Source of the DNA: a virus
DNA length: 64,000 nucleotides
Direction: 5' to 3' (one strand)
Virus record (IMG/VR): IMGVR_UViG_3300010401_000004
Span: 1 to 64,000 of that record
Shown here: positions 1 to 8,562 of the stretch, piece after piece
Numbering within the stretch: position 1 is the first letter of the stretch
Layout of the letters: every line of letters begins with the position of its first letter
Program-made: the position numbers and the translations under genes
The notes under the pieces: model-generated
What the model was told of the DNA's origin: nothing
What the model saw: only the letters and a program-made list of their open reading frames with translations
Databases searched by the model: none

Positions 1-621
1 ACCTCCCACACTGGTGTACGACACGCCCGCAGTCGTAGTGACTACTGCCGCAGCGATGTCTGCCGTCACCTTCGTGCCTGAGCCGTCCGTATAGCGAAAC
101 TCCACCGCTCCACCATTAGCGTACTGAGTGGACGTAGTAGTCATTTTCAGCGAAACATCCAGAACGCGAGTAGCCTTACCCGATCCCGGCGATGCAATCA
201 ACGATACCGGAGTGCTGTTCATTGCCAAGATGTTCGCAGAGGTCAACGGGATGACTACTGTCTGCACCTGCCCACCGCCCGACGTACTTCCGGCGTTCGA
301 GCAATACCAGATGCCTGATCCGTTTGACTCACACTTAACCAACTGACCCGGAGCGACGGTTGACGTACCGAAAACCGCGTCACCTGATCCAACCGCAATC
401 GTGACCGTGGCGGTTGAAGTAGCGGCGTTCTCCACGAACGTAATTCCCTGTCCACCAGTGCGGTTGGCTAAGACATATCCCGCGTACATGCCGGACGATG
501 CTGGCAAGGTCGCAGTTGCGGGAGCGGTAACGGTGTAAACAGTGAGATCGTCCGTAGTGGCGATGGACGAAGATGTGGTTTTGGCCTGTGTTACGACATT
601 CGCAGTGTTGAATAGACTCAT
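1..621 (-). CDS. probable structural protein, C-terminus beyond the left edge
   Basis: This gene starts at an ATG preceded by a good Shine-Dalgarno sequence (AAGGAGA) and stays open through all 207 codons to the window edge, so only the N-terminal part is seen. The product begins MSLFNTANVVTQAK and is rich in Thr, Ser, Val, Ala and Gly, as expected of a beta-rich phage structural protein; I recognise no named domain. It is the first gene after the coat gene, separated from it by a terminator-like hairpin. Head decoration, head completion or tail roles are all possible from position, and none is shown by sequence. Confidence 0.8.
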   Translation of the reverse strand, partial: MSLFNTANVVTQAKTTSSSIATTDDLTVYTVTAPATATLPASSGMYAGYVLANRTGGQGITFVENAATSTATVTIAVGSGDAVFGTSTVAPGQLVKCESNGSGIWYCSNAGSTSGGGQVQTVVIPLTSANILAMNSTPVSLIASPGSGKATRVLDVSLKMTTTSTQYANGGAVEFRYTDGSGTKVTADIAAAVVTTTAGVSYTSVGG

Positions 622-636
622 GGCATTCTCCTTAGT

Positions 637-671
637 AAAAGTGGGAGGCCACTGTGTCGCGCTGGCCTCCC
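637..671 (-). terminator. terminator-like hairpin after the capsid gene
   Basis: A perfect 9-bp stem (GGGAGGCCA at 643-651 with TGGCCTCCC at 663-671, 11-nt loop) is followed on the minus strand by a T4 run. It lies between the coat gene and the next structural gene. A likely role is partial termination that leaves the coat gene expressed more than the genes after it. Confidence 0.7.
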
Positions 672-686
672 GATAGCGCATCTCAA

Positions 687-1964
687 CTAAAGACCCGAAG
701 TAACTTGCGTGGCCGTGGGCAACTGTGCTCGTTTGATGAACATCGTGGCCCTCGGATAAAGACTCGCCGGATTCGCTTTGAGGCCAATCGCATGTTGCCA
801 GTTGTCCGATCCGGTTCCGTTGGCACCGAGGATCATTCTCATGTCCAGACCGTCTTTGTCATACGGCCCAAATGGCATCATCTCGTAGATACGCATCTGG
901 TCGTTTTGGGCAAAGTAAACCCGATCTTCGTCCATGTCGGCGTCAAGGCAGAAAGTCGTGTCCCCGTCCGTGTACTCCGACTGCACACCCTTCATCGTGT
1001 CGGATGAGGATTCATTTCTCAGATAGTAGCCAAGATTGTAGCCCTGCTTCTTGATGGTGGAATACTGACCCGGAGTGATAAAGGCACTCAAGTGGCCCTT
1101 AGCTTTCGGATCGTTGTTGCGGGTTTGGAGCAGAGCTTTCCCGTTCTCGATAGCAGCGGGAGTCAACAAGGCGTTAGCCAAGTCAACTACCGGGGCGTTG
1201 AGGTCAGGAAAGGCCGACGTGCTCAGTCCTTGAAAAGTTCTGGTCTGGTCTGAAATCAGCCAAGCCAACCCTCTCATCGCCATCTGGTACGCGCCCACGG
1301 TAACGATTGGATCGCCGGAACTGATCGTGCCGGAGCTAAGATTGATCGTACAAGACGAAGTACCGGGAGTTGTTACTGTAAACGTCCCTCGCACTTGAGC
1401 GGTGGAGGTGTTGATGGCCTGATACGTCTGGCCAGCCAACAGCCACATCGTGCCCTTAGTCTGTCCTGCTGTAGTCGCGGCTGCGGTTGTTCCCGCCAAA
1501 GTTTGACTACCCAGAGATGAGATAGTTGACGCGGAGTAAGCCAGCGATCCGGTTCCGTCGCCGTAGAACAACTGGTTAATCATCTTCTGGGCTGCGCGAG
1601 TGTACTGACCCATAATTTGACGATAACCCTGAATGTTGTTCTCGGGGGTGACTTCAAAAGACTGAATTGCCGACCCCTGCCAAACTACGGGAAGCGCGTA
1701 CATCGTGGGATAGACCCACATGCTCACGGTCTGAAGTGGGACGGCAGCATTAAAGTCTGACTGAGAGGGTACATACCACGTATGCCCACCCGGACGCTGC
1801 GAGTAGTAGGGAATACGGATACCCTTCTCACCAAAGGCGGGCTTCTCCGTTCCTTTCTGAAATGCCGACCAACCCGGAGTGTTATTTTCAAACAGATCAC
1901 GGGCTTCTTTCTCGACAGCTTGGCGCTCCAAGTCTGTTAGATTACTAAAAGCTACATTTGCCAT
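687..1964 (-). CDS. probable major capsid protein
   Basis: A 425-residue protein directly downstream of a scaffold-like gene and after the portal, which is the standard place for the coat protein. Its length matches P22-type coat proteins (about 430 residues). N-terminal residues are charged and helical (FSNLTDLERQAVEKEARDLF), followed by aromatic and beta-rich segments. A Thr/Ser-rich central part (about residues 190-225, GTFTVTTPGTSSCTINLSSG) could be an inserted beta domain like the P22 I-domain, but this is inference. The start is supported by AGGAGA just upstream. No catalytic motif is expected or seen. The call rests on context, length and composition. Confidence 0.8.
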   Translation of the reverse strand: MANVAFSNLTDLERQAVEKEARDLFENNTPGWSAFQKGTEKPAFGEKGIRIPYYSQRPGGHTWYVPSQSDFNAAVPLQTVSMWVYPTMYALPVVWQGSAIQSFEVTPENNIQGYRQIMGQYTRAAQKMINQLFYGDGTGSLAYSASTISSLGSQTLAGTTAAATTAGQTKGTMWLLAGQTYQAINTSTAQVRGTFTVTTPGTSSCTINLSSGTISSGDPIVTVGAYQMAMRGLAWLISDQTRTFQGLSTSAFPDLNAPVVDLANALLTPAAIENGKALLQTRNNDPKAKGHLSAFITPGQYSTIKKQGYNLGYYLRNESSSDTMKGVQSEYTDGDTTFCLDADMDEDRVYFAQNDQMRIYEMMPFGPYDKDGLDMRMILGANGTGSDNWQHAIGLKANPASLYPRATMFIKRAQLPTATQVTSGL

Positions 1965-1973
1965 TGTCTTCTC

Positions 1974-3470
1974 CTAATTTTGCGATAACATCGCCCGCAC
2001 TCTTGCATGATGCTCGTCAGCTTCTCGGCTGAAAGGCTGGACTCCTGCTGGAAGATCAAACGGATTGCCGCCAGACTTCGACTGCGCTCCGTTCCCACTT
2101 GGAACCACACGGGCGGTTGCCCCCGCATTACCGTTTCCTTTAACTAAATTCGCAGTTGGCGATGCGAGTTTCAAAGCTATCTGGTTCAGCTTTGCCGTAA
2201 GTAGCTGGCGGGCCTGAGACGCTTCAGACATTGCCTGTCTGGCCCTCATCTGGTCGCCGTACTTCTCATACCTCTTAGCCGCTGCGGTGCGTTCAGCCAA
2301 CCGATTAACGGTCTGGTCAAACGGCACCTGTACCCCCGCTATCGTAGAATCCAAACTCACGCCCATCTTGGCTAGCAAGGGTTCGAGAATGAGCTTTCTC
2401 CCTGCCGGATCGAGAAGCGTATAGAGATTGCTCATCACTCCGGCTTGATAGGATTCGTTGATTAGCGGATCGGAAGAAACGGTTATTTGGGAAGCGAGAC
2501 TTTGTTTGATGGAATTGTAAATCTCAGATGTAACCTGCTCGATTGCCGCAGTTGATTCAGACTGGATTTCACGCTCAAGGGCTTGCTGTTGGGCTTGCTC
2601 CTGAGACTTTTGGTTATTCTCAATCTGCTCACGAAACTTCTGAGCTTCCAACGCCGACTGTGCATTCCGCAGGTTCTCAGCCACATTCAAGCGGTCAACT
2701 TCACTACCACTTTGAAGTAACGTAAGAATGTCTGTTCGGTTTGCCGGAGATAGAGCCTTGAAGGCATCGTGAAACTGCGGGTCAATCTTCGCAAGGTCAT
2801 CAGCACTTACAATTCCGCTTGCGATGCCGAGCGTTCCCTTGTCCAACGCCTGATATTGGGCGATGTTGTCGGGGTTCAGTCCGTGTGATCGGTAGAGATG
2901 CCTGACGAGAGTATCTAACTTCCCGTCTTGACCGGGCACAGGATAGGAAAGCAGGTCGGAGAAGATTTGATCCACCGAACCGGGGCTTTCTGTTTCCAGC
3001 CGCTCAAGAAAAGGTTTAGTTGTGTACTCGTCAGGTTTCCCTTCGACCGGACTGTGAAGCAGAGACACTAATTCATGGTTTGCTAAAGCTACCGATGGAT
3101 CGACTTGCTTCTCAGCAAGAGGCTTCCATGCGTCAAACTGTGATAGTTCCTGCTTCGTTCGCTCGTAAGCTGGCCGCAACTGTGCGAGGGCTTGAGCATA
3201 GGGCACTTTTTGGGCGACCTGCTCTTGCAATTCCTCGATTGTCGGAACGTCCTTTAGCGGATCGTCCCCAGTTGAAGCCGTCTGTTGTTCTGAGTCCGTA
3301 ACGCTGGACTGCGATTCAGAACCGCTCTCCGCAAGCGCATCTGGCGAGGATGCCGTATCCGCAGATACTGTGTCAGGAGAAGACACTACGCCACCACCAC
3401 CTCCGCCTTCTTCACCGTCGCCGAAGCTAAGGGATTGAAGGAAAGATAGTAGATTTAGTTTGATTTTCAT
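1974..3470 (-). CDS. probable scaffold protein
   Basis: A 498-residue protein immediately upstream of the coat gene. It is acidic and strongly helical, with long Gln/Glu/Lys-rich stretches (around residues 270-330) typical of coiled-coil scaffolds, and a charged C-terminus (EADEHHARVRAMLSQN) of the kind that binds coat protein. The N-terminus carries an odd seven-Gly run (GEEGGGGGGG). Scaffolds direct procapsid assembly and leave before or during packaging. No protease fold or catalytic motif is visible, so I do not call a protease fusion. A terminator-like hairpin precedes the gene. Confidence 0.72.
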   Translation of the reverse strand: MKIKLNLLSFLQSLSFGDGEEGGGGGGVVSSPDTVSADTASSPDALAESGSESQSSVTDSEQQTASTGDDPLKDVPTIEELQEQVAQKVPYAQALAQLRPAYERTKQELSQFDAWKPLAEKQVDPSVALANHELVSLLHSPVEGKPDEYTTKPFLERLETESPGSVDQIFSDLLSYPVPGQDGKLDTLVRHLYRSHGLNPDNIAQYQALDKGTLGIASGIVSADDLAKIDPQFHDAFKALSPANRTDILTLLQSGSEVDRLNVAENLRNAQSALEAQKFREQIENNQKSQEQAQQQALEREIQSESTAAIEQVTSEIYNSIKQSLASQITVSSDPLINESYQAGVMSNLYTLLDPAGRKLILEPLLAKMGVSLDSTIAGVQVPFDQTVNRLAERTAAAKRYEKYGDQMRARQAMSEASQARQLLTAKLNQIALKLASPTANLVKGNGNAGATARVVPSGNGAQSKSGGNPFDLPAGVQPFSREADEHHARVRAMLSQN

Positions 3471-3492
3471 ATTTTCTTTTACGACTTAAATG

Positions 3493-3533
3493 AAAAAGTC
3501 GCGTCAAGAGATTCGTAAATCTCCTCACGCGAC
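3493..3533 (-). terminator. rho-independent terminator between the portal/HNH genes and scaffold
   Basis: Two nested perfect stems are visible: GTCGCGT (3498-3504) with ACGCGAC (3527-3533), and inside it GAGATT with AATCTC around a CGTA loop. On the minus strand the hairpin is followed by TTTTTCATTT. This is the classic intrinsic-terminator arrangement and suggests scaffold and coat are expressed as a unit partly separate from the portal. Confidence 0.8.
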
Positions 3534-3565
3534 GCCTCAGTTAAGAGTGGTCAGTATTAAAATTG

Positions 3566-3790
3566 TCAGCCGACTTTCACGGCACTAACAGCGGATAATA
3601 CCTTTATTCCCGATGATTGCGCAATAGTTGTTTTGAACGCACCCTCTCGGCTGAGTCGTTTCCGTAATGCTTCCTGTCTCGTTCCTACATGCCGAAAAAG
3701 GTTCAACGCTTCCTCAGTGGGTAGATTTCTTCCTAGCGTATCAATCACCGCGAGGGCTTTTGCCATCTCAAATTGAGTGGTGGTGTCCAT
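3566..3790 (-). CDS. small protein between HNH endonuclease and scaffold
   Basis: A 74-residue protein of unknown function starting at ATG (MDTTTQFEMAKALAVIDTLG). It is mostly helical, basic in the middle (GTRQEALRKRLSREG), and ends with a small-residue tail. It begins 2 nt after the HNH stop codon, and an intrinsic terminator follows it. Its place in the head operon suggests a virion or assembly role. It may be the original neighbour of the portal gene before the endonuclease entered, which is inference. Confidence 0.65.
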   Translation of the reverse strand: MDTTTQFEMAKALAVIDTLGRNLPTEEALNLFRHVGTRQEALRKRLSREGAFKTTIAQSSGIKVLSAVSAVKVG

Positions 3791-3792
3791 TA

Positions 3793-4614
3793 TCAAATTA
3801 CAAGGTCTGCTGTCTTATGCGGACAAGTTCCGTATATACCCTTCGCGTGGTTACAGTTGTGACAAAGTATCTGAAACCTCTCTGGAAATCCCTCCACTAT
3901 CACGCGGCGTACTAGAAACGGCCCAAACGCACCTTCTTTCTGTCCACCACCGTTTACGTGGTCTATTGCTAAAAACTTGAATTCGTTTTCACCGCAACAG
4001 TTGCACCGCCCTCCATATGTATCTATAACTAACTTTCTGCGTGCGTAACGCCGAGCCGTATTGCGCTCAATGCCGCGCTGTCGGTGAAATTCACAATAAG
4101 CCAGAGCGTTTTCTGTTCGGTTTCTACAGTTTGCACTATACCGACAAAGACCTTGTTCTTTCTTGGCTTCGTTGCGCGCTCGATGCTTATCTAAACAATA
4201 CTGACACGTGGTAAATCCGTCTGCCCGATTGCGCTTATGGCAGTGGCAGCATTTCGCCGCGCGATCCGCGTTGTCATGGTAAGCCACTTCTGCTTTGCGG
4301 CAGTTCTGGCACTTTTTGTAACCAACCAAACGCGGTCGTTTACCGCAGCGAGTGCATAAGCCACTCTGTCGCGCTTGTAAAACGCGCCTTGCTCGTTTCT
4401 GCCGTGCTTTATGCCCGCAGGGGACGCACAGAGTCTGATTTCTGGCACTGAGAACGCCATTGCCGCAACTAAGGCAAAAACTATTGGCTCGAAGATGTGC
4501 ACGCTGAATTCTGTAGCGTTCCAAACAAGGCGCGCAGTAGCGTAACCCTTCTTGCCGCGCCCGCTTTTTACATTTTACGCAAAGGTCATTCTGACTTAAG
4601 ATACTATCGGTCAT
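3793..4614 (-). CDS. free-standing HNH endonuclease with a zinc-finger array
   Basis: A 273-residue protein. The N-terminal 170 residues hold about five repeats of the form C-x2-C, about 11-14 residues, C-x2-C (LCVKC...YCAPC, FCLSC...LCVPC, LCTRC...KCQNC, KCCHC...TCQYC, and a degenerate fifth). The C-terminus is an HNH nuclease of the homing/endonuclease VII type: CNCCGENEFKFLAIDHVNGG, then CHNCNHAKG. The ATG at 4614 is chosen over an in-frame start five codons upstream because GGAGG sits 8 nt before it. It interrupts the portal-to-scaffold order, and a perfect inverted repeat lies just upstream. It probably behaves as a selfish mobile endonuclease, with the fingers reading DNA; the target is unknown. 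Confidence 0.88.
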   Translation of the reverse strand: MTDSILSQNDLCVKCKKRARQEGLRYCAPCLERYRIQRAHLRANSFCLSCGNGVLSARNQTLCVPCGHKARQKRARRVLQARQSGLCTRCGKRPRLVGYKKCQNCRKAEVAYHDNADRAAKCCHCHKRNRADGFTTCQYCLDKHRARNEAKKEQGLCRYSANCRNRTENALAYCEFHRQRGIERNTARRYARRKLVIDTYGGRCNCCGENEFKFLAIDHVNGGGQKEGAFGPFLVRRVIVEGFPERFQILCHNCNHAKGIYGTCPHKTADLVI

Positions 4615-4644
4615 TGCGCTTACCTCCAATAAGCGTTATGGCTA

Positions 4645-4675
4645 GGCCTGAACGGACGCTAAATCCGTTCAGGCC
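4645..4675. repeat. perfect 12-bp inverted repeat between portal and HNH genes
   Basis: GGCCTGAACGGA and its exact complement flank a 7-nt loop, giving a strong hairpin on either strand. No T-run follows it on the minus strand, so it is not a canonical intrinsic terminator. It could slow transcription, protect mRNA ends or mark the boundary of the inserted endonuclease gene. Confidence 0.85.
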
Positions 4676-4681
4676 ATTATA

Positions 4682-7258
4682 TCATTTGCTCTTTCCTTGT
4701 TTGCTCTTAACTTCCATTTTCTTGATCTTAATATCGTGCGCACGTTGGGCGTTGGACTCTTTTGATTCGTGCTGTCTTTGACGTTCAGCCTCTTGCTGCT
4801 GCCCAACTTGCTGCTGCGCGTCTGCTTGCGTTTTCACTAGCGCATCTGGCGATACTTGAGGCTGTTCGGGTTCTGGCTGCATAGATTGCTGCGCCATCGC
4901 GCCGGGGGTCGCAGCGGCAACCTGAATTTGCCCTTGTCCTGCCGCCATTGTGGATTGCTGCTGTACCGCACCCATGAATTGCCCGGCGGCTAGTAGTTCT
5001 ACTGCGAGTCTGAGCGGCATCGGCGCTTGCTGCATTTCATCATGGTCTAAAACTTCACTAAACCAGCGGCCTTTCTGATCAAGATACGGTTCTACCCGAC
5101 TAATCGGTGGTTGAATTGCGGAGATTAACGCGACCGGATCGCTCACCCCCGCATTCATCGCGTCCTTCATCATGTCTAATCGCTTACGACACAAATCAGC
5201 CACATCCTCAAAACTGTCATCGTCTAAATCCACGTCAAAGGTTTGAATGAGATTCGCGGCGAGTTTGGGATCGGCGGCTTTCAACTGAGAATATCCTAAC
5301 CCTCCCTGTGTAATTTGAAACAACGTCGCAAGGTTCTTTCTCTGCGTAAATGGCCCCTTCGGCATCTCGGAATTCGTGACCACTTCACAAATTAAGTCAG
5401 CCTCTAAGTCAGACCCGTACAACTCCACGCCCTGTTGCTCCCCGAACTTCCCGGCAATGTGTAGAAATCGCTTCATCGGGAAATACTTCGGATACTCTTT
5501 CATCGTAATTTCAGCGTTACGTTTTCTGAGTTCTGCTTTCCCTTGAAAGATAGGTTGATTCAATACGTCTGCATTTGACTGGTCAATCTCTGCTGCTGTC
5601 GCCGTAGTGTTCTTTTGAGTGATCCCCGGCTCACCTTGATTGTAGTCCGTGACCCCCGAAGTCTTTTGTCCCACCACGTTAAGCATCTGTTGGTAGTATT
5701 GAACTGCCGCTGCTGGAAACGGGGCTGCTTGAAACTGCCACAGCGCGTCTTTCATTGCTCGGCCTTCGGGGAGTTTAGTCAGGTCAAACGGGATGTTCAT
5801 ATTTGGCGTGCCGATGTACTTTGCTCGCCCTGCTGGCATGATTTGCTTATCTACGCCTATAGCAGGAGTGCCGATAGTGTCATGGTAAGTTGCTTGCTGG
5901 TTTGCGAACCGATTAAATTGCTTTTGAACCTCTACGGAGTCAGCTAATCCCCTCCCCGCTCCCGACAGCCCCTTGATGTACCACACCCCCGATGAGATTT
6001 GAGATTTATGCGTCTCGCCGTACAGACCAAGAATTACCGCCATGCCGTTAAGTCCTACCGCACACAGACCATCAGGGAATACGTCTGACAACTTTCCTTG
6101 TGGTAGCGTCTCACCACCTACGGTTTTCTCATCGCCTTGTAAGTTGATGTCCGCGATGTCATTCGCACTCAGCCACATCTCATCGAATGCAACTCTCTCT
6201 TTGAGGTACTGGCTCATCTCATTCCAATTTCCATGTGCGAACCCTCCAACGGCTTGACCAGCAAAGGCGAGATTTCTCACTTGAGACAGCCCATCCAGCA
6301 TCCCGCTTTCCTGATTACCCGGTTCACCGGGAATCCTCACATTACCTAAGACCCGCTGTAACGCTCCCTTCGTAGTCTCTTGACGGTAAATGAACCATGA
6401 GGACTCTTCCGCGCGTCTCATTAAGTCCCAACGACAGGACGCTAAAGGTAATTGCTCGCAAACAAACTCGCCGCGATCCTCGGTCTTCTGCCCTGAGACA
6501 GATTGAAAGTCATCCGAAGGTGGTTGCTCGACTTGGGCCATCCCTCCACAGTCAGGACAGATTCCAACATTCCCGCCAAAGTTCTCAACGCCTTCGGGGT
6601 TTTGAGCAAAGTCTTGCGCTGGGCCAATCTTCCCACAGTCGGGACATGCCCCAATCCCATCTCCCATTTGGACATTCTTCGTTTCAAACACATCCTGAAT
6701 GATGGACATGGACTTAACAGAGTCGTCATAGCGAATGCGATTGAGGTAAGTTCCGAAAGTCGTTCCTGCTCGGCATTCCTGTCTGTTGTACCACGGCGAA
6801 TAGAATCTGCGATTGTAGTAGTCCCAAACTACCTGCCCGCCCTTAGCAGCGATAGCACATTGGTCAACATTCTTTCCCGGTCGCACGAGGATGTCTGGAT
6901 TTGACCCAACCCACTTAGACTCTAGATTCGCATAGTAATTGTGCATGATGTTCAATGCAGCTTTTTGCGAATTGGAGTTGGATATATTCGCGGTGGGAAT
7001 TATTGACCACGCGCCTGAAATTGGGTTACGAACCGGAAACTGGTCGCCCGCGAAAAAAAGTTCCACCTGAGTTCCAATGTTAAGGATTGATCTCCATGCA
7101 AGAGAATCTTTATTCCAATAGTATTGAAACTTCTTTTTGAGCGCGTCTGTGATTTTGCTGCTTGGGAGTTTGGCCCCGTCGCGGAGATCGATAAGGGGAC
7201 GCAAAGGAGCTAAGTTTGCCGAGGGATTATTTCCAATTGATTGTTGAGGTGCCGCCAT
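4682..7258 (-). CDS. portal protein
   Basis: An 858-residue protein, at the long end for podovirus portals. It is called from its place between large terminase and scaffold/coat, its length, and its composition: a mixed alpha/beta body with YNRRFYSPWYNRQECRAG-type segments and a Gln-rich helical C-terminal tail (about residues 770-858). Portals form the dodecameric vertex ring for DNA packaging and exit. Unusually, residues 205-237 contain two C-x2-C knuckles (CPDCGK and CPDCGG, 25 residues between them), an apparent zinc ribbon inserted in the portal body. The stop codon of the small upstream gene abuts its ATG. The Gln-rich tail resembles P22-type portal barrels. Confidence 0.82.
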   Translation of the reverse strand: MAAPQQSIGNNPSANLAPLRPLIDLRDGAKLPSSKITDALKKKFQYYWNKDSLAWRSILNIGTQVELFFAGDQFPVRNPISGAWSIIPTANISNSNSQKAALNIMHNYYANLESKWVGSNPDILVRPGKNVDQCAIAAKGGQVVWDYYNRRFYSPWYNRQECRAGTTFGTYLNRIRYDDSVKSMSIIQDVFETKNVQMGDGIGACPDCGKIGPAQDFAQNPEGVENFGGNVGICPDCGGMAQVEQPPSDDFQSVSGQKTEDRGEFVCEQLPLASCRWDLMRRAEESSWFIYRQETTKGALQRVLGNVRIPGEPGNQESGMLDGLSQVRNLAFAGQAVGGFAHGNWNEMSQYLKERVAFDEMWLSANDIADINLQGDEKTVGGETLPQGKLSDVFPDGLCAVGLNGMAVILGLYGETHKSQISSGVWYIKGLSGAGRGLADSVEVQKQFNRFANQQATYHDTIGTPAIGVDKQIMPAGRAKYIGTPNMNIPFDLTKLPEGRAMKDALWQFQAAPFPAAAVQYYQQMLNVVGQKTSGVTDYNQGEPGITQKNTTATAAEIDQSNADVLNQPIFQGKAELRKRNAEITMKEYPKYFPMKRFLHIAGKFGEQQGVELYGSDLEADLICEVVTNSEMPKGPFTQRKNLATLFQITQGGLGYSQLKAADPKLAANLIQTFDVDLDDDSFEDVADLCRKRLDMMKDAMNAGVSDPVALISAIQPPISRVEPYLDQKGRWFSEVLDHDEMQQAPMPLRLAVELLAAGQFMGAVQQQSTMAAGQGQIQVAAATPGAMAQQSMQPEPEQPQVSPDALVKTQADAQQQVGQQQEAERQRQHESKESNAQRAHDIKIKKMEVKSKQGKSK

Positions 7259-7399
7259 TTATACCACAGATGAATAGTGCTTACGGCGAACAATGTAGCC
7301 GATTGGCGTTACTCCTCGATAGTAGCGTTCAGTGATAGACCCGCCGTGACGCGCAAACGTCATTACGGGTCGCTTTATTTTAACATAGGGGAACGTCAT
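7259..7399 (-). CDS. small basic protein just upstream of portal
   Basis: A 46-residue ORF that fills the gap before the portal: it starts with MTFPYVKIKRPVMTF and ends with a TAA directly abutting the portal ATG. It is basic and aromatic with no recognised domain. There is no clear ribosome binding site, but the exact abutment and tight packing with its neighbours support a real, coupled gene. Confidence 0.6.
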   Translation of the reverse strand: MTFPYVKIKRPVMTFARHGGSITERYYRGVTPIGYIVRRKHYSSVV

Positions 7400-7404
7400 T
7401 CAGA

Positions 7405-7617
7405 TTAAGTTTTCAGTGCTAGAAAATCCTTTGTCACCTGATTCATGTCAGGCTCTTTCGCGTCCAGCCTATTTGCCCGTTCGGTGGCTATCTCTGCGTC
7501 GGGAAATATCGCCCTTAGCGTGCCAATTAACATCGGAGCAGTAAAGACGGCTTGCTCAACGTACCAATCTGTTTCTATTGGCTTATCTTCGTGTGTGAAG
7601 GTGAAGCGGAAGGCCAT
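7405..7617 (-). CDS. small protein of the head operon
   Basis: A 70-residue protein (MAFRFTFTHEDKPIETDWYVE...) of unknown function. Its ATG overlaps the TAA of the preceding gene (TAATG), so translation is probably coupled. It is mixed alpha/beta, with no Cys, signal peptide or membrane segment. It lies in the run of small genes between large terminase and portal. Confidence 0.7.
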   Translation of the reverse strand: MAFRFTFTHEDKPIETDWYVEQAVFTAPMLIGTLRAIFPDAEIATERANRLDAKEPDMNQVTKDFLALKT

Positions 7618-7826
7618 TACGAAAGATGCTTCTCAGCAATTTCCGCGCCCGTAGCCGTAAGATTATGCCACGGAAACTGATCCAACATTCGATCCGTTAC
7701 GCCTAAAATCAGCCGCGTGTAGTCAAGCGCAACCTCCGGTAATCTGGCCCCAAAGGTATCTCCTGACGCCTGTACCAATTCCACAGCCTTTGTGTAGGCT
7801 TGCTCTACTTCCTCAATTCTCGTCAT
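7617..7826 (-). CDS. small helical protein of the head operon
   Basis: A 69-residue, helical, acidic protein (MTRIEEVEQAYTKAVELVQA...). The ATG at 7826 is preferred over an in-frame alternative eight codons upstream because it begins just after the previous gene's stop. Its stop overlaps the next start. The function is unknown. Confidence 0.7.
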   Translation of the reverse strand: MTRIEEVEQAYTKAVELVQASGDTFGARLPEVALDYTRLILGVTDRMLDQFPWHNLTATGAEIAEKHLS

Positions 7827-7827
7827 T

Positions 7828-8211
7828 TTAATTCTCCTGTTGCAACTCAAACGGCATCGGCAATCCCCTATGATGCCGATCCAGCCAATCCAGCGCCTCT
7901 GACTCTGGTTTCCCTGCGTCTATGGCAAACTGTTGATATGCTCCCCATAGGTCGGGATAGCCAGCCTTGAGACGTTCGTGGTAAGCCTCCTGAGTCTCTT
8001 CTGGCTGGGCTTGGGCCTCTTGCGGCAGTCTCGCGGAAATAGCGTAGTTCTTGTCCTTCGTCGCGGCGTGATCCAGTACGGCCAGATTCAGCACGTCACG
8101 CGCTTTTCGCTCACTCTCAAGCCTTCGCTCTGCTTCCGCAGCACGACGGAGCGCGGCGGATAGCTCACGCTCCAATCGGCGAAGTTCTCTCCTCGAAACG
8201 AAGAAAGGCAT
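7828..8211 (-). CDS. coiled-coil protein of the head operon
   Basis: A 127-residue protein. The first 45 residues are a strong charged coiled coil (RRELRRLERELSAALRRAAE...), followed by a Gln/Glu-rich linker and a compact C-terminal part (WLDRHHRGLPMPFELQQEN). The function is unknown. Position and coiled coil suggest a virion or assembly role. Confidence 0.72.
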   Translation of the reverse strand: MPFFVSRRELRRLERELSAALRRAAEAERRLESERKARDVLNLAVLDHAATKDKNYAISARLPQEAQAQPEETQEAYHERLKAGYPDLWGAYQQFAIDAGKPESEALDWLDRHHRGLPMPFELQQEN

Positions 8212-8562
8212 TTACTCTGGCACAGCTTGAATGATCGAATCCGTGACTGTGGCGTTCGTCAGTTGAACCAAGCCCGTGACGGTTGTCAGTGACAAGACAC
8301 GCGCATCCGTAAAACTGCCGTCATACGTGCCGAGCGTGATTGCCAAGTCGGTGCGGGCTTTCATCGGAACCTGATCCGCGTGGCATGTTGCGTTGTCCAC
8401 GGCGGAAATAAGGCCCGCCACAGTATCGGATGCCGCCACGCTAGAATCCGTAAGCAGGGCATACCCGCTATTAGTCGAAACATTTCCCGCGCTCAAGACG
8501 GTATCGCCAACGAGACGATTCAAAGGAATTGCGTCAGCATGAAGTCCTACAGGTGCAGCCAT
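8212..8562 (-). CDS. beta-rich probable structural protein
   Basis: A 116-residue protein rich in Thr, Val, Ala and Ser (MAAPVGLHADAIPLNRLVGD...), looking like an all-beta virion component. Its start overlaps the stop of the preceding gene (TAATG). No family is recognised; decoration or head-tail joining are possible from context only. Confidence 0.7.
   Translation of the reverse strand: MAAPVGLHADAIPLNRLVGDTVLSAGNVSTNSGYALLTDSSVAASDTVAGLISAVDNATCHADQVPMKARTDLAITLGTYDGSFTDARVLSLTTVTGLVQLTNATVTDSIIQAVPE

Noticed and set aside
654-1007. plus-strand ORF across the capsid gene
   Set aside because: Lies fully opposite the coat gene and has the composition of a shadow frame; the same applies to other plus-strand ORFs over 1-21 kb and 52-64 kb.
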